Of a stretch of 64,000 nt of DNA, positions 10,473 to 20,005 are shown one piece after another. Each line of letters opens with the position of its first letter. Positions within the stretch are counted from its first letter, which is position 1. Below the pieces are notes generated by a model. The model was not told where the DNA came from. It saw only the letters and a program-made list of their open reading frames with translations, and did no database searches. The stretch is from Stenogyne calaminthoides (Eukaryota > Streptophyta > Magnoliopsida > Lamiales > Lamiaceae), in NCBI GenBank assembly GCA_037126765.1, contig JBBCBC010000033.1, forward strand, positions 9,934,085-9,998,084, given 5' to 3'. Both the position numbers and the translations under genes were made by a program.

Positions 10473-12652
10473 GATGATGCAAAAAACCTATCTTGTTTAC
10501 AAACATATAACCTATACTCGGGTTTTGAGTTTTTCCTATTACAAGAAAAGGTAAATCTCCAATCAATTTAAAAACATTCAACAAATTTCTTTAGTAATGA
10601 ATCTTTTCTAAATAGATCATTACTAAATACTTAAGCAGTTTCTTATAGCATCATATAGTTTACCTTATATATGAGAATATAATCAGATCAGAGACATTCA
10701 ATCAGGCATATCTAAATAAAAGACAAAAAAGATAATGAGGTATTATCTTTGAGCATAAAGATAAAAGTTTCATTGATTGTATGTTATCAGTTACAAATTA
10801 CAATGAACTTTATTGAAGAAAATAAAGACACAAACATAAAGAATTACAAGTCTTGATCTTGGTCTCCATCTTACATCTTCTCCTTTCGACTCCTCATTCC
10901 TCTTCTTCTACGGACTTTGTCCGATCAGCATATCTTGATACTCATCTTTGACCGAGTTCGATTTCTTCTGATTTCGACATCCCGACCCTCAGGTCTCTTG
11001 ACCTATACTGAGTCTCAATCCACTTTATTTACTGATCCTTCAGTATTCCTTTTCACTCATGCTATCTGATTTCCTTCTTGATCTAATCAGTTCGACTGAT
11101 TAGATCAATCACTTCTTTAGATCAACATATCAGAATAGCATCAGGTCATCATATCAGGTTAGCATATCAGGTTTATCATATCTGATCTCGATCACGTCGA
11201 TCTTGATCGGTCTCTTTTCGCTTATCTTATGATTTGCAACCTTTTTTGATTTCTTTGGCTTTAGCTTTTCTTCATTTCGATTACGATTCTTCGTGAGTTC
11301 ACTCACTAAACTCATCTACCTCATCGATTTTGATCAGTCTTGTCTGCAGCCTCGTCTGATCTCAATCATTTACTTTTGATTCCGTGAGTTCCCCCTCAAG
11401 TTGAAGTTCCCTTTTCAACTGATATAGACCGATATATCTGATTCGGTGAAGTTTTCAAGCTCAGCTGATTTTCTTCATTTGATCGACTTTGTATGTAATC
11501 GATTTTTGTTGACCTAATCGATTCTTCTCGATTAAGACAATTCTTGGAAAATGTTCTTTGCGAAACTTAGTCTAGAGTAGTAGACTCTCTTCCCTAAGTT
11601 GGTGCGATTTGACATGCGTAGATATCGCCTAATACACTCGATATGTCAATCCGTAGTAACTTTATCCAATTATCGGTCGCGTGATTTCTACATTTGTCCT
11701 TGTGATGCAATTTTTTTTTTTTTTTTTAAATAGGCTTTGAGAACTCAAATTTGCATCCGCACCCTTGCTTGGCCTCTATAAATTGGACCAATGTTTTACA
11801 CAACATAACTCATTCACCATACATATCTTCTTCAGAGAATCATGTATCCTGGTGAACCCTTGTTTCGGTGAGACTTCCGTGAAACACTTTTACCCCTTTT
11901 TCCATGATTTCATCTACTCAAATCAACTCTGTTCATCCCTTATTGTTTTTTTCATCATCGCTAACGATTTCACATACGATCGTTGCAAAGCTTCTCTTTC
12001 ACCATGGTGGCGGTTCTCAATGTTGCTAAACCGAGAAGACACTTCTCCTAACCGTATGCACCTTGTGTGTCTATCGTTATGACGTGACTACCATCAATGA
12101 CTTAGTCTCTAAAATGAACGTGAGTTTGATATACGATCTTAATCGATAATGATTGATCTTCGTATATCAAACTCACCCTTTAACTGTTTGGGAGCGCCTT
12201 TTTGCTCCTCCTAGGGGCTCTGGCTTAAAAATCCTATTAATGCCGCTCTCACTCCCTTGGAGAGTCCATCGGTTCTTGGCATAGGATTACCTTTTTCAAG
12301 CCTCCCTCACCCTTTAAGTGGGGAAAATGAGAGCATCGATTTAAAATCTCTCTTTTCCTCCTCTTAATCACCCCCCTTAGATCGGGTTTGGGTTTGGATG
12401 AAGGTTTAGGGATATGGCTTAAGGGTTTAGGGTTTAGAGTTATGTATTGACCTCCGTGTTTTCTTGCATTTGTAACTTGTAATGTAACCTGACCTTCGGG
12501 TCTTTATCAATGAAAAGTTCTATTATTCCATTGTTGTGTAAAACTTTCCTGTTTCCTTGGTACCGCTTGTTGATATCAGATCAGAGATAGGTTTTAAAAA
12601 GAAAGATCTGCTTTCGGTAGTAAAACATTGAAAAAGTAATCTTTTGAGCACC
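10473..12652 (-). other. Non-coding interior of the nested element
   Basis: 2.2 kb without recognisable coding capacity. It holds a TCTGATCTCGATC / TCATATCAG-rich low-complexity part (11000-11500), a T-run near 11711, and an exact 17 bp inverted repeat at 12120-12176. GGGTTTAGGG-like words at 12375-12440 are isolated, not a telomere array. A plus-strand frame at 11765-12082 has no similarity I can recognise. Confidence 0.6.
12120..12176. repeat. Perfect 17 bp inverted repeat (hairpin candidate)
   Basis: Arms GTGAGTTTGATATACGA (12120-12136) and its exact complement (12160-12176) enclose a 23-base loop. The loop contains AATCGATAATGATTGAT, itself partly self-complementary. Its role is unknown. 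It could be a structured part of the element's packaged RNA. Confidence 0.85.
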
Positions 12653-12664
12653 GCTTTGATACCA
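12653..12664 (-). other. Primer binding site of the nested element
   Basis: The minus strand reads TGGTATCAAAGC, two bases inside the 5' LTR. This is an initiator tRNA-Met-type PBS with an A where the outer element has G. Confidence 0.85.
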
Positions 12665-12666
12665 CT

Positions 12667-13877
12667 TGTTGGTCCCGGGAAAACCTATTATCTTGCGTCA
12701 AAAGAAGCAAGACGCGTTTGATTTCGTGCATATAAAAAAGGATGAGGAGGGCGAGTGCTCCAATTTTTTTTTTTTAACTTTTGAGCTCATGTGTGTGCTT
12801 TGCTTATAAACGAATGCGTATGACAAGTATAAACATAAAGCAAAGAACAACACAAAGAATATATAGTGGTTCGGACAACCATCCTACATCCACTCTCCTC
12901 TCTAGGAAATTCCTTCAAACGGGACTTATCACCCTCCACGGGATTGCCAATAGATATTTACCGAGCTCACACTAGAATCGGACTTATAACCCTCTCTCGG
13001 GTTCGCCTCGGGACTTATCACCCTCCACGGGATTGCCTACAGATGTTTAACGAGTTCACACTCCATCGGGACTTATCACCCTCACTCGGGTTTGCCTAAC
13101 AACTACCTCACTTCACCAATGGGTTTGGGTTTTGGTGTTGTCTCCAACTATGGTGAGATTTTCCCTTACAATGGTTTAGCCTCAATGCTAAGGTTGGGAA
13201 AATCTCTCTAAGCTTATGATACATCGTGGGTTGCTTAGATTGGGTTCTAGAACACTCTTTGAATATATTCAGATATCTATAGGCTTGTGTTCTAGGGTGG
13301 GAATGCTTTGACTATAACACTCTTTTTGGCTCAGTAGCATTGTTGCTATCTTTTTCGCACTTCCACACACTGATAATGAAGGAAGAACTTGTATTTATAG
13401 TGTGGATTTGAATGTTACCGTTGGAGAGAGTCACATTCAAATCCATACTATTCTTTGTAAGTTCTGCAGCTTTTTCCCGGCTAGTTGTCTTCTCTCGTTG
13501 GTCCACGTCACCGGATTCCAACTTCCCTCGACTTGATTGCCTCGGAACATTCAGGGATATCTTGAGCATTCAAAGATATTCTTTGAAGTCTTGATAATTA
13601 CTGTGCCTTGATATTTCTCACGAGTCTTGTGTTCTCTGAACCTTGATTTTCTCTGAGCCTTGGGTTCTCGAGTCTTCGTGTTCTCGATATCTCTTGAGTC
13701 TTGATAAAAACTAACTTTGTTCTATATCTGCCGACTATACACGGTGCAGATAATATCCTGAACACTCTAAAACTGAATCCTGATTCATCTATCAAGATTA
13801 TCCTGAACATGTCATACTCAGGGGTTTTGGGATCTAATCAAAATCATATAATCTTTTATTAAATTCATCTCCCAACA
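12667..13877 (-). repeat. 5' LTR of the nested element
   Basis: 1211 bases, same ends and internal repeats as 9240-10459. The differences are concentrated in clusters, for example near 12680-12760 and 12970, rather than spread evenly. Confidence 0.88.
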
Positions 13878-13882
13878 AATCT

Positions 13883-14074
13883 TCTGTGATCTGGTATCAC
13901 TAAATTAACTACAATGTAACACGTACGACTTATTGAACAGTTATGCAGTAAATATATGTAACATTCGATAATATTTAAAGCATCAGTGATAAACAATTTA
14001 TTTCAGTAAATAAGTCCGAAATTCAGTTTTGATTATACAAAGTAAAAAGCATACTTTCTAGTATAATCCCAACA
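13883..14074 (-). repeat. Copia 5' LTR, part 2
   Basis: The remaining 192 bases of the right LTR of the outer Copia element, matching 1799-1990, end in CCCAACA. The ATGCC duplication follows at 14075. Confidence 0.92.
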
Positions 14075-14079
14075 ATGCC

Positions 14080-14583
14080 GACTAGTATTTTTTGGTGCAT
14101 AAGATAGCCACGGGAGATAAGGTGCAATTGGCCCTAATTGCGATGTCGGTTAGGGCCATGTTCTTGGCACAATGGGCCATCCGCCGTTCGCTAGCAATCA
14201 TGTGGGAACAGTTCTCCCAGGAACTGATCGAGCATTTTGGTGACAGCTCTGCCAAGAACGCGTACGAGGTCATGCACGCTACATGACAGACGGGGTCGTT
14301 GGAGGACTATTTGGCCCCTTTTGAGGAGCGTGTGACGCAACTACCTAGTTTATCACAAGATCAATATTTGGGTATGTTCTTCGGGGGTCTCAAAGCTTCA
14401 ATTCAGGATTGTATTTCCGAGCCTAACGCTATTGATGTCCATACAACAATCAGGGCTGCCAAGCGCATCAACCAATCGTCGGGTTCGCCCTACTCTTCAC
14501 AATGGTTGCCTACATGGACTCAAGACACACACGACCCAGGAAGGTCAGAGTTTCCTACGGTGGAGCAGTACGTGGGTGGTTGA
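14080..14583 (+). pseudogene. Gypsy-type gag, right part
   Basis: The frame continues the gag begun at 1-146. Recognisable pieces are KVQLALIAMSVRAMFLAQWA, WEQFSQELIEHFGDSSAKN, QTGSLEDYLAPFEERVTQLP and LGMFFGGLK, which follow the Ty3/Gypsy retrotransposon gag family. In-frame stops lie at the TAG just after 14080 and at the TGA near 14284. No protease, RT or integrase follows. The frame ends 60 bases before a 3' LTR, so most of pol has been deleted. Confidence 0.82.
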
Positions 14584-14648
14584 AGCCGGTTTCAGCCTTA
14601 GTTCCTTGTTCCAGCTTTGAGGACAAGGCTGTTCGGAGGGGGGAGTAT
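14584..14648 (+). other. Gypsy pol 3' end and polypurine tract
   Basis: The stretch TTGAGGACAAGGCTG then GGAGGGGGGAG (about 14635-14645) is the usual arrangement at the 3' end of Gypsy pol just before the LTR. It follows gag directly, which marks an internal deletion junction near 14580-14600. Confidence 0.65.
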
Positions 14649-14997
14649 TGATACGCCTCCTTAATTATCTATTATTAATATTAGTGGGCTTTTTAATTTA
14701 AATTAAAGTCTTTTAATTAAGTTTAGAATAAATAAATGGGCCGTGAGCCTTATTTCTTAGGGAATAAGTTAGGGTTAGAGTTTGAGTCTATTTAAATGAG
14801 GTTTCTCAAGAATTATTATTATATTTTGATCATAGAATTGAGATGCCGTTTGGCTTGTGGCAGAGATTTCTCTGTGGCAGGGATTTATTTCTCTGTGGCT
14901 TCTTTTGAGGATTTCTTTCTTTTCGTTTATCAGTAAAGTTCAGTGTTATTTATATTAATATTTTGTCCTTTATATATCCAATTCCTCTGTTATATCA
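14649..14997 (+). repeat. Gypsy 3' LTR (putative)
   Basis: It begins TGATACG right after the polypurine tract and probably ends TATATCA, giving imperfect TGATA/TATCA inverted ends and a 349-base LTR. The partner LTR and the TSD lie outside the window, so the right boundary is uncertain. Confidence 0.5.
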
Positions 14998-15290
14998 GAT
15001 TTAAAATCAAACTTCAACACCTAATCCTATAATATACACCTATACATCTATTTTTCAACAAATTCAATACAATCCATATGTATCACTAGTTTTATCACTC
15101 TGATCAATACAATATAAAAATACAACATCAATCACTATTAAACATTGATTTGATATAAAACAAAATCTCATCCTACCAAAATATCAAAACAAATGCATAA
15201 TAGATCTTTATTATTAAGTAAATTTTAGATTTGGTTCCAAGAGATTGAGTTCAAAATAGTTTTGGTCCTTATGTTTAAAATGGTCTTTTT
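14998..15290. other. Intergenic AT-rich sequence
   Basis: No gene or repeat structure seen. The last part (TTTGGTTCCAAGAG ... AAAATGGTC) resumes after the MITE at 15533, so the MITE interrupts an older repeat. Confidence 0.5.
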
Positions 15291-15292
15291 TA

Positions 15293-15530
15293 CTCCCTCC
15301 GTCCCAGAAGACTTAACACACTTACTTTTTGCTCGTGTTTTTGCGTGCAAGTTGTTTATTAGTATTTGAAATAATAAAGTGACTTTTAAGATGGAGTATG
15401 ATAGTCTTACCCCTCCTCTATCATACGCATTTCTTAAAATTACTTTATCATTTAAAATAATAATAAAAAACTCGTTCGCTAAAATACGAGTTGAACAGTA
15501 ACTGTGCAAAGTTTTCCAGGACGGAGGGAG
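15293..15530. mobile_element. Stowaway-like MITE (Tc1/mariner type), 238 bp
   Basis: Terminal inverted repeats CTCCCTCCGTCCC and GGACGGAGGGAG are flanked by TA on both sides (15291-15292 and 15531-15532). CTCCCTCCGTCCC is the classic Stowaway terminus of plants. It encodes nothing and depends on mariner-like transposase. Confidence 0.93.
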
Positions 15531-15532
15531 TA

Positions 15533-16620
15533 ACATTTTTAATCCCATCCATTAGTTTATGGACGGGAGCCGTTATTTTAAAAAATGAATTAACTATTTA
15601 ATCAACTAACTTCTAAAATTATAAGTAAATAATAAAAGTACATATATAAAATTTTGAAATAATAAAAGTATATATACATTAATTGTTAAATCATAGATAA
15701 AATTTGGATATAATTTAAATTTTATATCAATATAATGATGGCATTAGTATTAATTGTATTGGTTTAATTAAATATTGATATATTTGTGCATATATCAACA
15801 CAAATTAAAGGTATTGGGCCGTGCAATGCTGCCCAACAGAATAATGAAATTGTCAAAAGAAACAAATGCACAATTGTTGAGCTGATGCATATATATATAA
15901 GACTTTGTGTTTCTAATTTGATATTTCATTTTGTGATTTGTTATTCATGAGAATAAAATACAAGGCTGAAAACTAAATTACAATAGATCAGGATTCTCAA
16001 TGGAAGCCATTGCTAATTATATGTTGTTTACTATTGTATTATAAAGTTTAGCTAAAAAGAACAATTTTATTCAACTTTAGAGCAACTAATCGAATTGAGG
16101 CAATTTGCAGCTGGATGTGTTTCCCCTCATATTAGGTAGCTTTGAGGTTGAAATGCTGCAACCATATTAAGAATCCTTTCATTTATTGGCCATCTCTTTC
16201 ATATCAGTATTAAAAGTTGCAATTATTCCTCAAACGAAAAAGTAAAAATGAGATGTTAAGAATAATAGTAAATATTAAAATTTGCAACCTGTACTCAACA
16301 TATATTATATGAAATTGGCTGATTGCAATCTAAACTCTATTTTAATTTTTATATAGTATTTTTCTGACATACGTGCCACAAAATACTATAAGAATAGGGT
16401 TTATGTTACGATTAATCAATTTCGTATACATATTACAATGGGATAAAAAAAATTATACATATTACCAATTAAAAACAGATACAACATGTTCAAGTGTCAT
16501 GTTTTATACTAACACATTAGATAGTGTTCACGAGGTTTCATCAAATAGGTACATGTATCAATTATAACATTTGTCTATCGATGTTTGTTAGTATTGTCAC
16601 GCTAGACGCTACACGCCTGC
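15533..16620. other. Intergenic AT-rich sequence
   Basis: About 1.1 kb with no recognisable gene. A plus-strand frame at 16373-16567 has no coding character I can identify. Confidence 0.5.
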
Positions 16621-17344
16621 CACTAAAAAAAATAAAATAAAGGGATTGCCTACGGAATATTGCAACATGCTTACGGAATTCCTAAAAAATTAGTTTTGTC
16701 CTTAAACAATAAAAATTGCTTAACACTTGCCTACATAATTTTCTAATTATATAGGCATTTTCATTCATAGGTAATTTTGCCTACGAAATGTAATTCATAG
16801 GTAAATTTACACTAAAAAAAAACGGGTTTTAACGACGGATTTTAGCGACGGATCCAACTATCGTCGCTAGGTTTTAGCGACGGATTAAGTCAGATTGTCA
16901 AAGTCCCCGTAATTAGCGACGGTTTTAGTATCCGTCGCTACTAGCGACGGAATAGCGGCGGTTTAGCGACGAAATATTTGAACCGTGTCAAATCGGGTCA
17001 TTTAGCGACGGTTATATCCGTCGCTAAAGTCGGACCTGGAGCACGAAGCATCTAGGCACTTGGACCACCGCCCAGCTGAGTTTAGCGACGGTAATTTTTT
17101 GAACAAAGCTAGCGACGGTTTTTTACCGTCGCAAATCCGTTGCTAAATTTCGATTATATAATCTGCGCGTTCAACATTCAAACGCGATTCTTTCGCATAT
17201 ATAGATCGTCCTCCGCCCGCCGCCGACGACGCCGCCGTTTTTCGCCCCCTAAGCATTCGTTGCCGCGTGGTTCAATTAAGATATCGCCGTATTCTTCTTT
17301 TTGACGGTATTTTTTCTAATTTTTAACTGTTTATTTTCTCGTTT

Positions 17345-17440
17345 CGTACGTTTATATATATATATATATATATTTAATTAAAAATTATATATATATATAA
17401 TTCAAAATTATATATATATATATATATATATTTCAAAATA
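17345..17440. repeat. TA-rich microsatellites
   Basis: Runs of (TA)n at about 17349-17371, 17386-17398 and 17408-17431, in what would be the first intron of the CACTA ORF1 gene. Confidence 0.85.
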
Positions 17441-17698
17441 TATATGTATTTTAGTTTAATTAGTCAATTACATATATTTATTTTATTTACGTATATGCAT
17501 GTTAGGTTAGTTTGGTTAATTAGGATATTTTATAATTATGTGATCGATAGATTAATGGTTAGAATGGTTAGATTGATGGTTGACTAGAATGGTTAGAATT
17601 GTTTTATGATTATATATGTGATATATATATGGGATAGAATAGTTAGAATTGTTAATTGATGGTTGACTAGAATAGTTAGAATTGTTCTATATAATTAT

Positions 17699-17701
<3 letters not shown>

Positions 17702-17777
<76 letters not shown>
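17702..17777. repeat. Compound microsatellite (TA)n(TG)n
   Basis: About 50 bases of TA units run directly into about 25 bases of TG units. It lies in the presumed first intron of the CACTA A gene. Confidence 0.95.
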
Positions 17778-17920
17778 TAATTTGGTAAGAATTGTTAGAT
17801 TAATGGTTGACTAGGATGAATATATAATAATACAGTCGAAATTTTTTCAAAATTTAGGCACTATTTTAATTAATTATTTAATTATTAAAAAATATAATGA
17901 ATTTGTTTTATATAATGCAG

Positions 17921-19110
17921 ATGAGTACTAGCCAAGGTTGACTTGAGAGTGACAGCGGTTGACACGGCAGCGGGAATGGTCGAGGCAGAGGTCGTGGTCG
18001 GGGCGACGGGTCCATTCATTTGAGCACCAGGAAGAAGAGGGTCCTGAGACCGATGGTGAACCTAAACAGAGCATGGTCCAAATTTCGAAGAACTTGCCGA
18101 CAGTCATCATCTCGGGGGGGGGTCGAGCTCAGACTCGGCCTCCATTCATCGTGGCTCAGCCCCCACTGCTCGATTAACGATCAATCTGAGTCAGGGAAAG
18201 TAAGTTATAAATATTAATTACTTATTAATTTATTTAGTAATTATAAAATTAATTGTTAATTATACTTATTAATTTTTTAATATGTTTCAGCATCAAACCC
18301 GGTCATGAGGCCCACTGTTGGAGAGGCGTGTCTAAACAACAACCCTAACTCTACTTCGACGAGTTTAGGGTACGTACAATAATTGATTACTTATTTTAAT
18401 TTAATATATAATATATATTGTTATATATAAATTTAATAAAGTTTGTGTTAATGAAATGCAGAAACAGACGAAATGGGGGGATGGTATGTCACTGGCCGAT
18501 TTCTACAAGCCGTTCTGTAAGCTTGCCGCTGCCCGGTACAAGGACATGCTTTACCGGTGGCATGCCGGGTGGAGGGATGAATGACTGGATATGACAGATG
18601 ACATGGACCCGGGCTTGTGGGAGTCGATTGTGGCGGTTTGGAGCGATCCCGCATACCAGGAGATGTGCCGGAAGAACCGCCAAAATCGCCTGAGCCAGCA
18701 AGGAGAGGATGGGGGCGTCGCTGTGCACAAGGCCTGATCCAGGTCGATTCTGGAGCACCGCATGGCGGAAGTAAGTAATATAATTTATTTAATTGTACAA
18801 TAATTAAGTTCATAATTAACATTAATATTTTTATTTGCTAATAGGAACTACGACTCGGACGCCCTCTAGACGCACTTGAGACTCTTGCACTCGGTCACCC
18901 CAACGAAGAGGAGACGAGGACCTCCACCTACAGCCGCAGCACCCACATGCACGTAAGTAATTAATGTTGTATTTCATAATTATTACACCTGATCTTAATT
19001 ATAATATTTAATTTTTACAGAGAGCGGTGCGAGATAGGATCGAATTTGTCAGCCAGGCCACGTGGGTGAACCGTCATGTTCAAATCCACCAGTTCCTCCA
19101 ATTAATTTGA
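17921..19110 (+). pseudogene. CACTA ORF1-type gene (Transposase_24, Ptta/En/Spm), five exons, stops
   Basis: Exons at about 17921-18199, 18291-18369, 18462-18770, 18845-18952 and 19021-19110 are bounded by good GT-AG sites (TTTCAG, ATGCAG, TAATAG, TTACAG acceptors). Exon 3 carries a segment like ESIVAVWSDPAYQEMCRKN followed by RQNRLSQQGEDGG and later ILEHRMAE. This is the pattern of the plant Ptta/En/Spm protein family (WxDPEY, NRxNR, GG ... RMxEELGR). The N-terminus is Gly/Arg-rich. TGA codons interrupt the frame near 17939, 17960 and twice in exon 3. The family is the second gene of CACTA elements, and its role is little known. Confidence 0.75.
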
Positions 19111-19623
19111 ATCAGATCTATGTGGAAATGTATTACTTGTTTAAATAGAAAGTATAACTTGTTTAGATAGAAAAGTATATATACTTATTTAAATAGAAAA
19201 ATATTACTTGTTTACATAGATAGTATTACTTGTTTAGATATAAAGTATATATAACTTGTTTAAATAGAAAATGTATAATTTTTTTTAAAAACAAGTAAAA
19301 AATATATATTTAATATAATAAATATAATATAATTTTAATTTTAATTTATATAAAAAAAATAATTATATAAAAATGTGATTGAATTAATAAATAAGATAAT
19401 TAAAATAAGGAATTTTAAAAAAAAATTATTTCAAAATAAATTTTAGGACTTATAGAATTAATTTCATTAAGTAGACGCAAGAAAGCAAGTGCCCGAGAAG
19501 AATTGATCCCCGCTTAGGCGCCCAAGGCCCCGTCCCCCATCGGAGCGAATAATTGCCTCAATTAATTGGGAGGCTTGGAGGCTTATATATGAGATGCTTG
19601 GTGGTTGGGTTCGACATGGTCCG

Positions 19624-19698
19624 TGGTTCGGGTGGTTCGGTGCTCACTCGGGCGCCCCTCGGGCCCGGGTTCAAACCACTGCGAGCCAATTTTTTTTT
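19624..19698 (+). other. tRNA-like module with T-run, CACTA A
   Basis: A box A-like TGGTTCGGGTGG (19624) is followed 44 bases later by box B-like GGTTCAAACC (19668), the canonical spacing in tRNA genes. Nine T follow at 19690-19698. The first CGACC repeat of the right subterminal array begins about 18 bases on. It is not a complete tRNA cloverleaf. It could be an RNA polymerase III unit or a tRNA-derived SINE scrap. Confidence 0.5.
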
Positions 19699-20005
19699 CC
19701 GAAAATTCACGATCTAGCGACCGATATAGCGACGAAAATCAATGATCGCTACTAGCGACGGAATATTGGCGTCGCTAAACCGTTCCTAAACTTTCTACGG
19801 CTTTGGCGACAGTTTAGCGACTGTTATTCTGACCCGGGTTCGGACCCATATGTCCATCGCCAAAGCCGTCGCTATCTAGCGACGGATATGAAATAACCGT
19901 CGCTAAATCTTAGCGACCCTCGTTTTTCCGACGGTCAAAACACCGTCGCTACTCTATGTAGCGACGGTTAAAACCGTCGTTGAACCCCACCTTTTTATAG
20001 TGTTA

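Larger units (their letters stand above)
9240..13877 (-). mobile_element. Nested non-autonomous LTR element (LARD-like), minus strand
   Basis: LTRs at 9240-10459 and 12667-13877 bracket a 2.2 kb interior without gag or pol. Perfect 5 bp duplications AATCT lie at 9235-9239 and 13878-13882. PBS and PPT place the 5' LTR on the right. The LTRs share their ends (TGTTGGTCCCGG ... CTCCCAACA in plus terms), internal GACTTATCACCCTC repeats and the TATAGTGGTTCGGAC motif with the Sirevirus-like LTR at 37508-56479. This element is probably mobilised by proteins of such a relative. Confidence 0.9.
147..14074 (-). mobile_element. Copia LTR retrotransposon, minus strand, interrupted by a nested element
   Basis: Two long repeats beginning TGTTGGGG and ending CCCAACA bound the element: 147-1990 and 7590-14074 (the latter split by an insertion). 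A 5 bp target duplication ATGCC flanks it at 142-146 and 14075-14079. On the minus strand the order is LTR, PBS matching initiator tRNA-Met, leader, gag, zinc knuckle and protease, integrase, RT, RNase H, polypurine tract, LTR. The integrase-before-RT order and the motifs define Ty1/Copia. Excluding the insertion it is about 9.3 kb. All pol domains are frameshifted, so it is not autonomous now. It sits inside a Gypsy gag gene. Confidence 0.92.
16810..20002 (+). mobile_element. CACTA element A (TAGCGACGG arrays), 3.2 kb
   Basis: Begins CACTAAAAAAAAACGGG and ends CCTTTTTATAGTG, with a 3 bp duplication TTA (16807-16809 and 20003-20005). Many copies of TTAGCGACGG and its complement fill the first 350 and last 300 bases. 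The interior holds a five-exon ORF1-type gene with stops and no tnp2 transposase, so it is non-autonomous. A tRNA-like module with a T-run abuts the right array. Confidence 0.92.

Noticed and set aside
11765..12082. Plus-strand frame of 105 residues in the nested element
   Set aside because: Opposite to the element's sense strand, no family similarity, and no start context. Probably chance.
12361..12445. Telomere-like GGGTTTAGGG words
   Set aside because: Only two or three irregular copies inside a retrotransposon interior. Not an interstitial telomere array.
18448..18822. Minus-strand frames of 70-124 residues over CACTA A exon 3
   Set aside because: Shadows of the plus-strand ORF1 exon, which has family motifs and matching splice sites.
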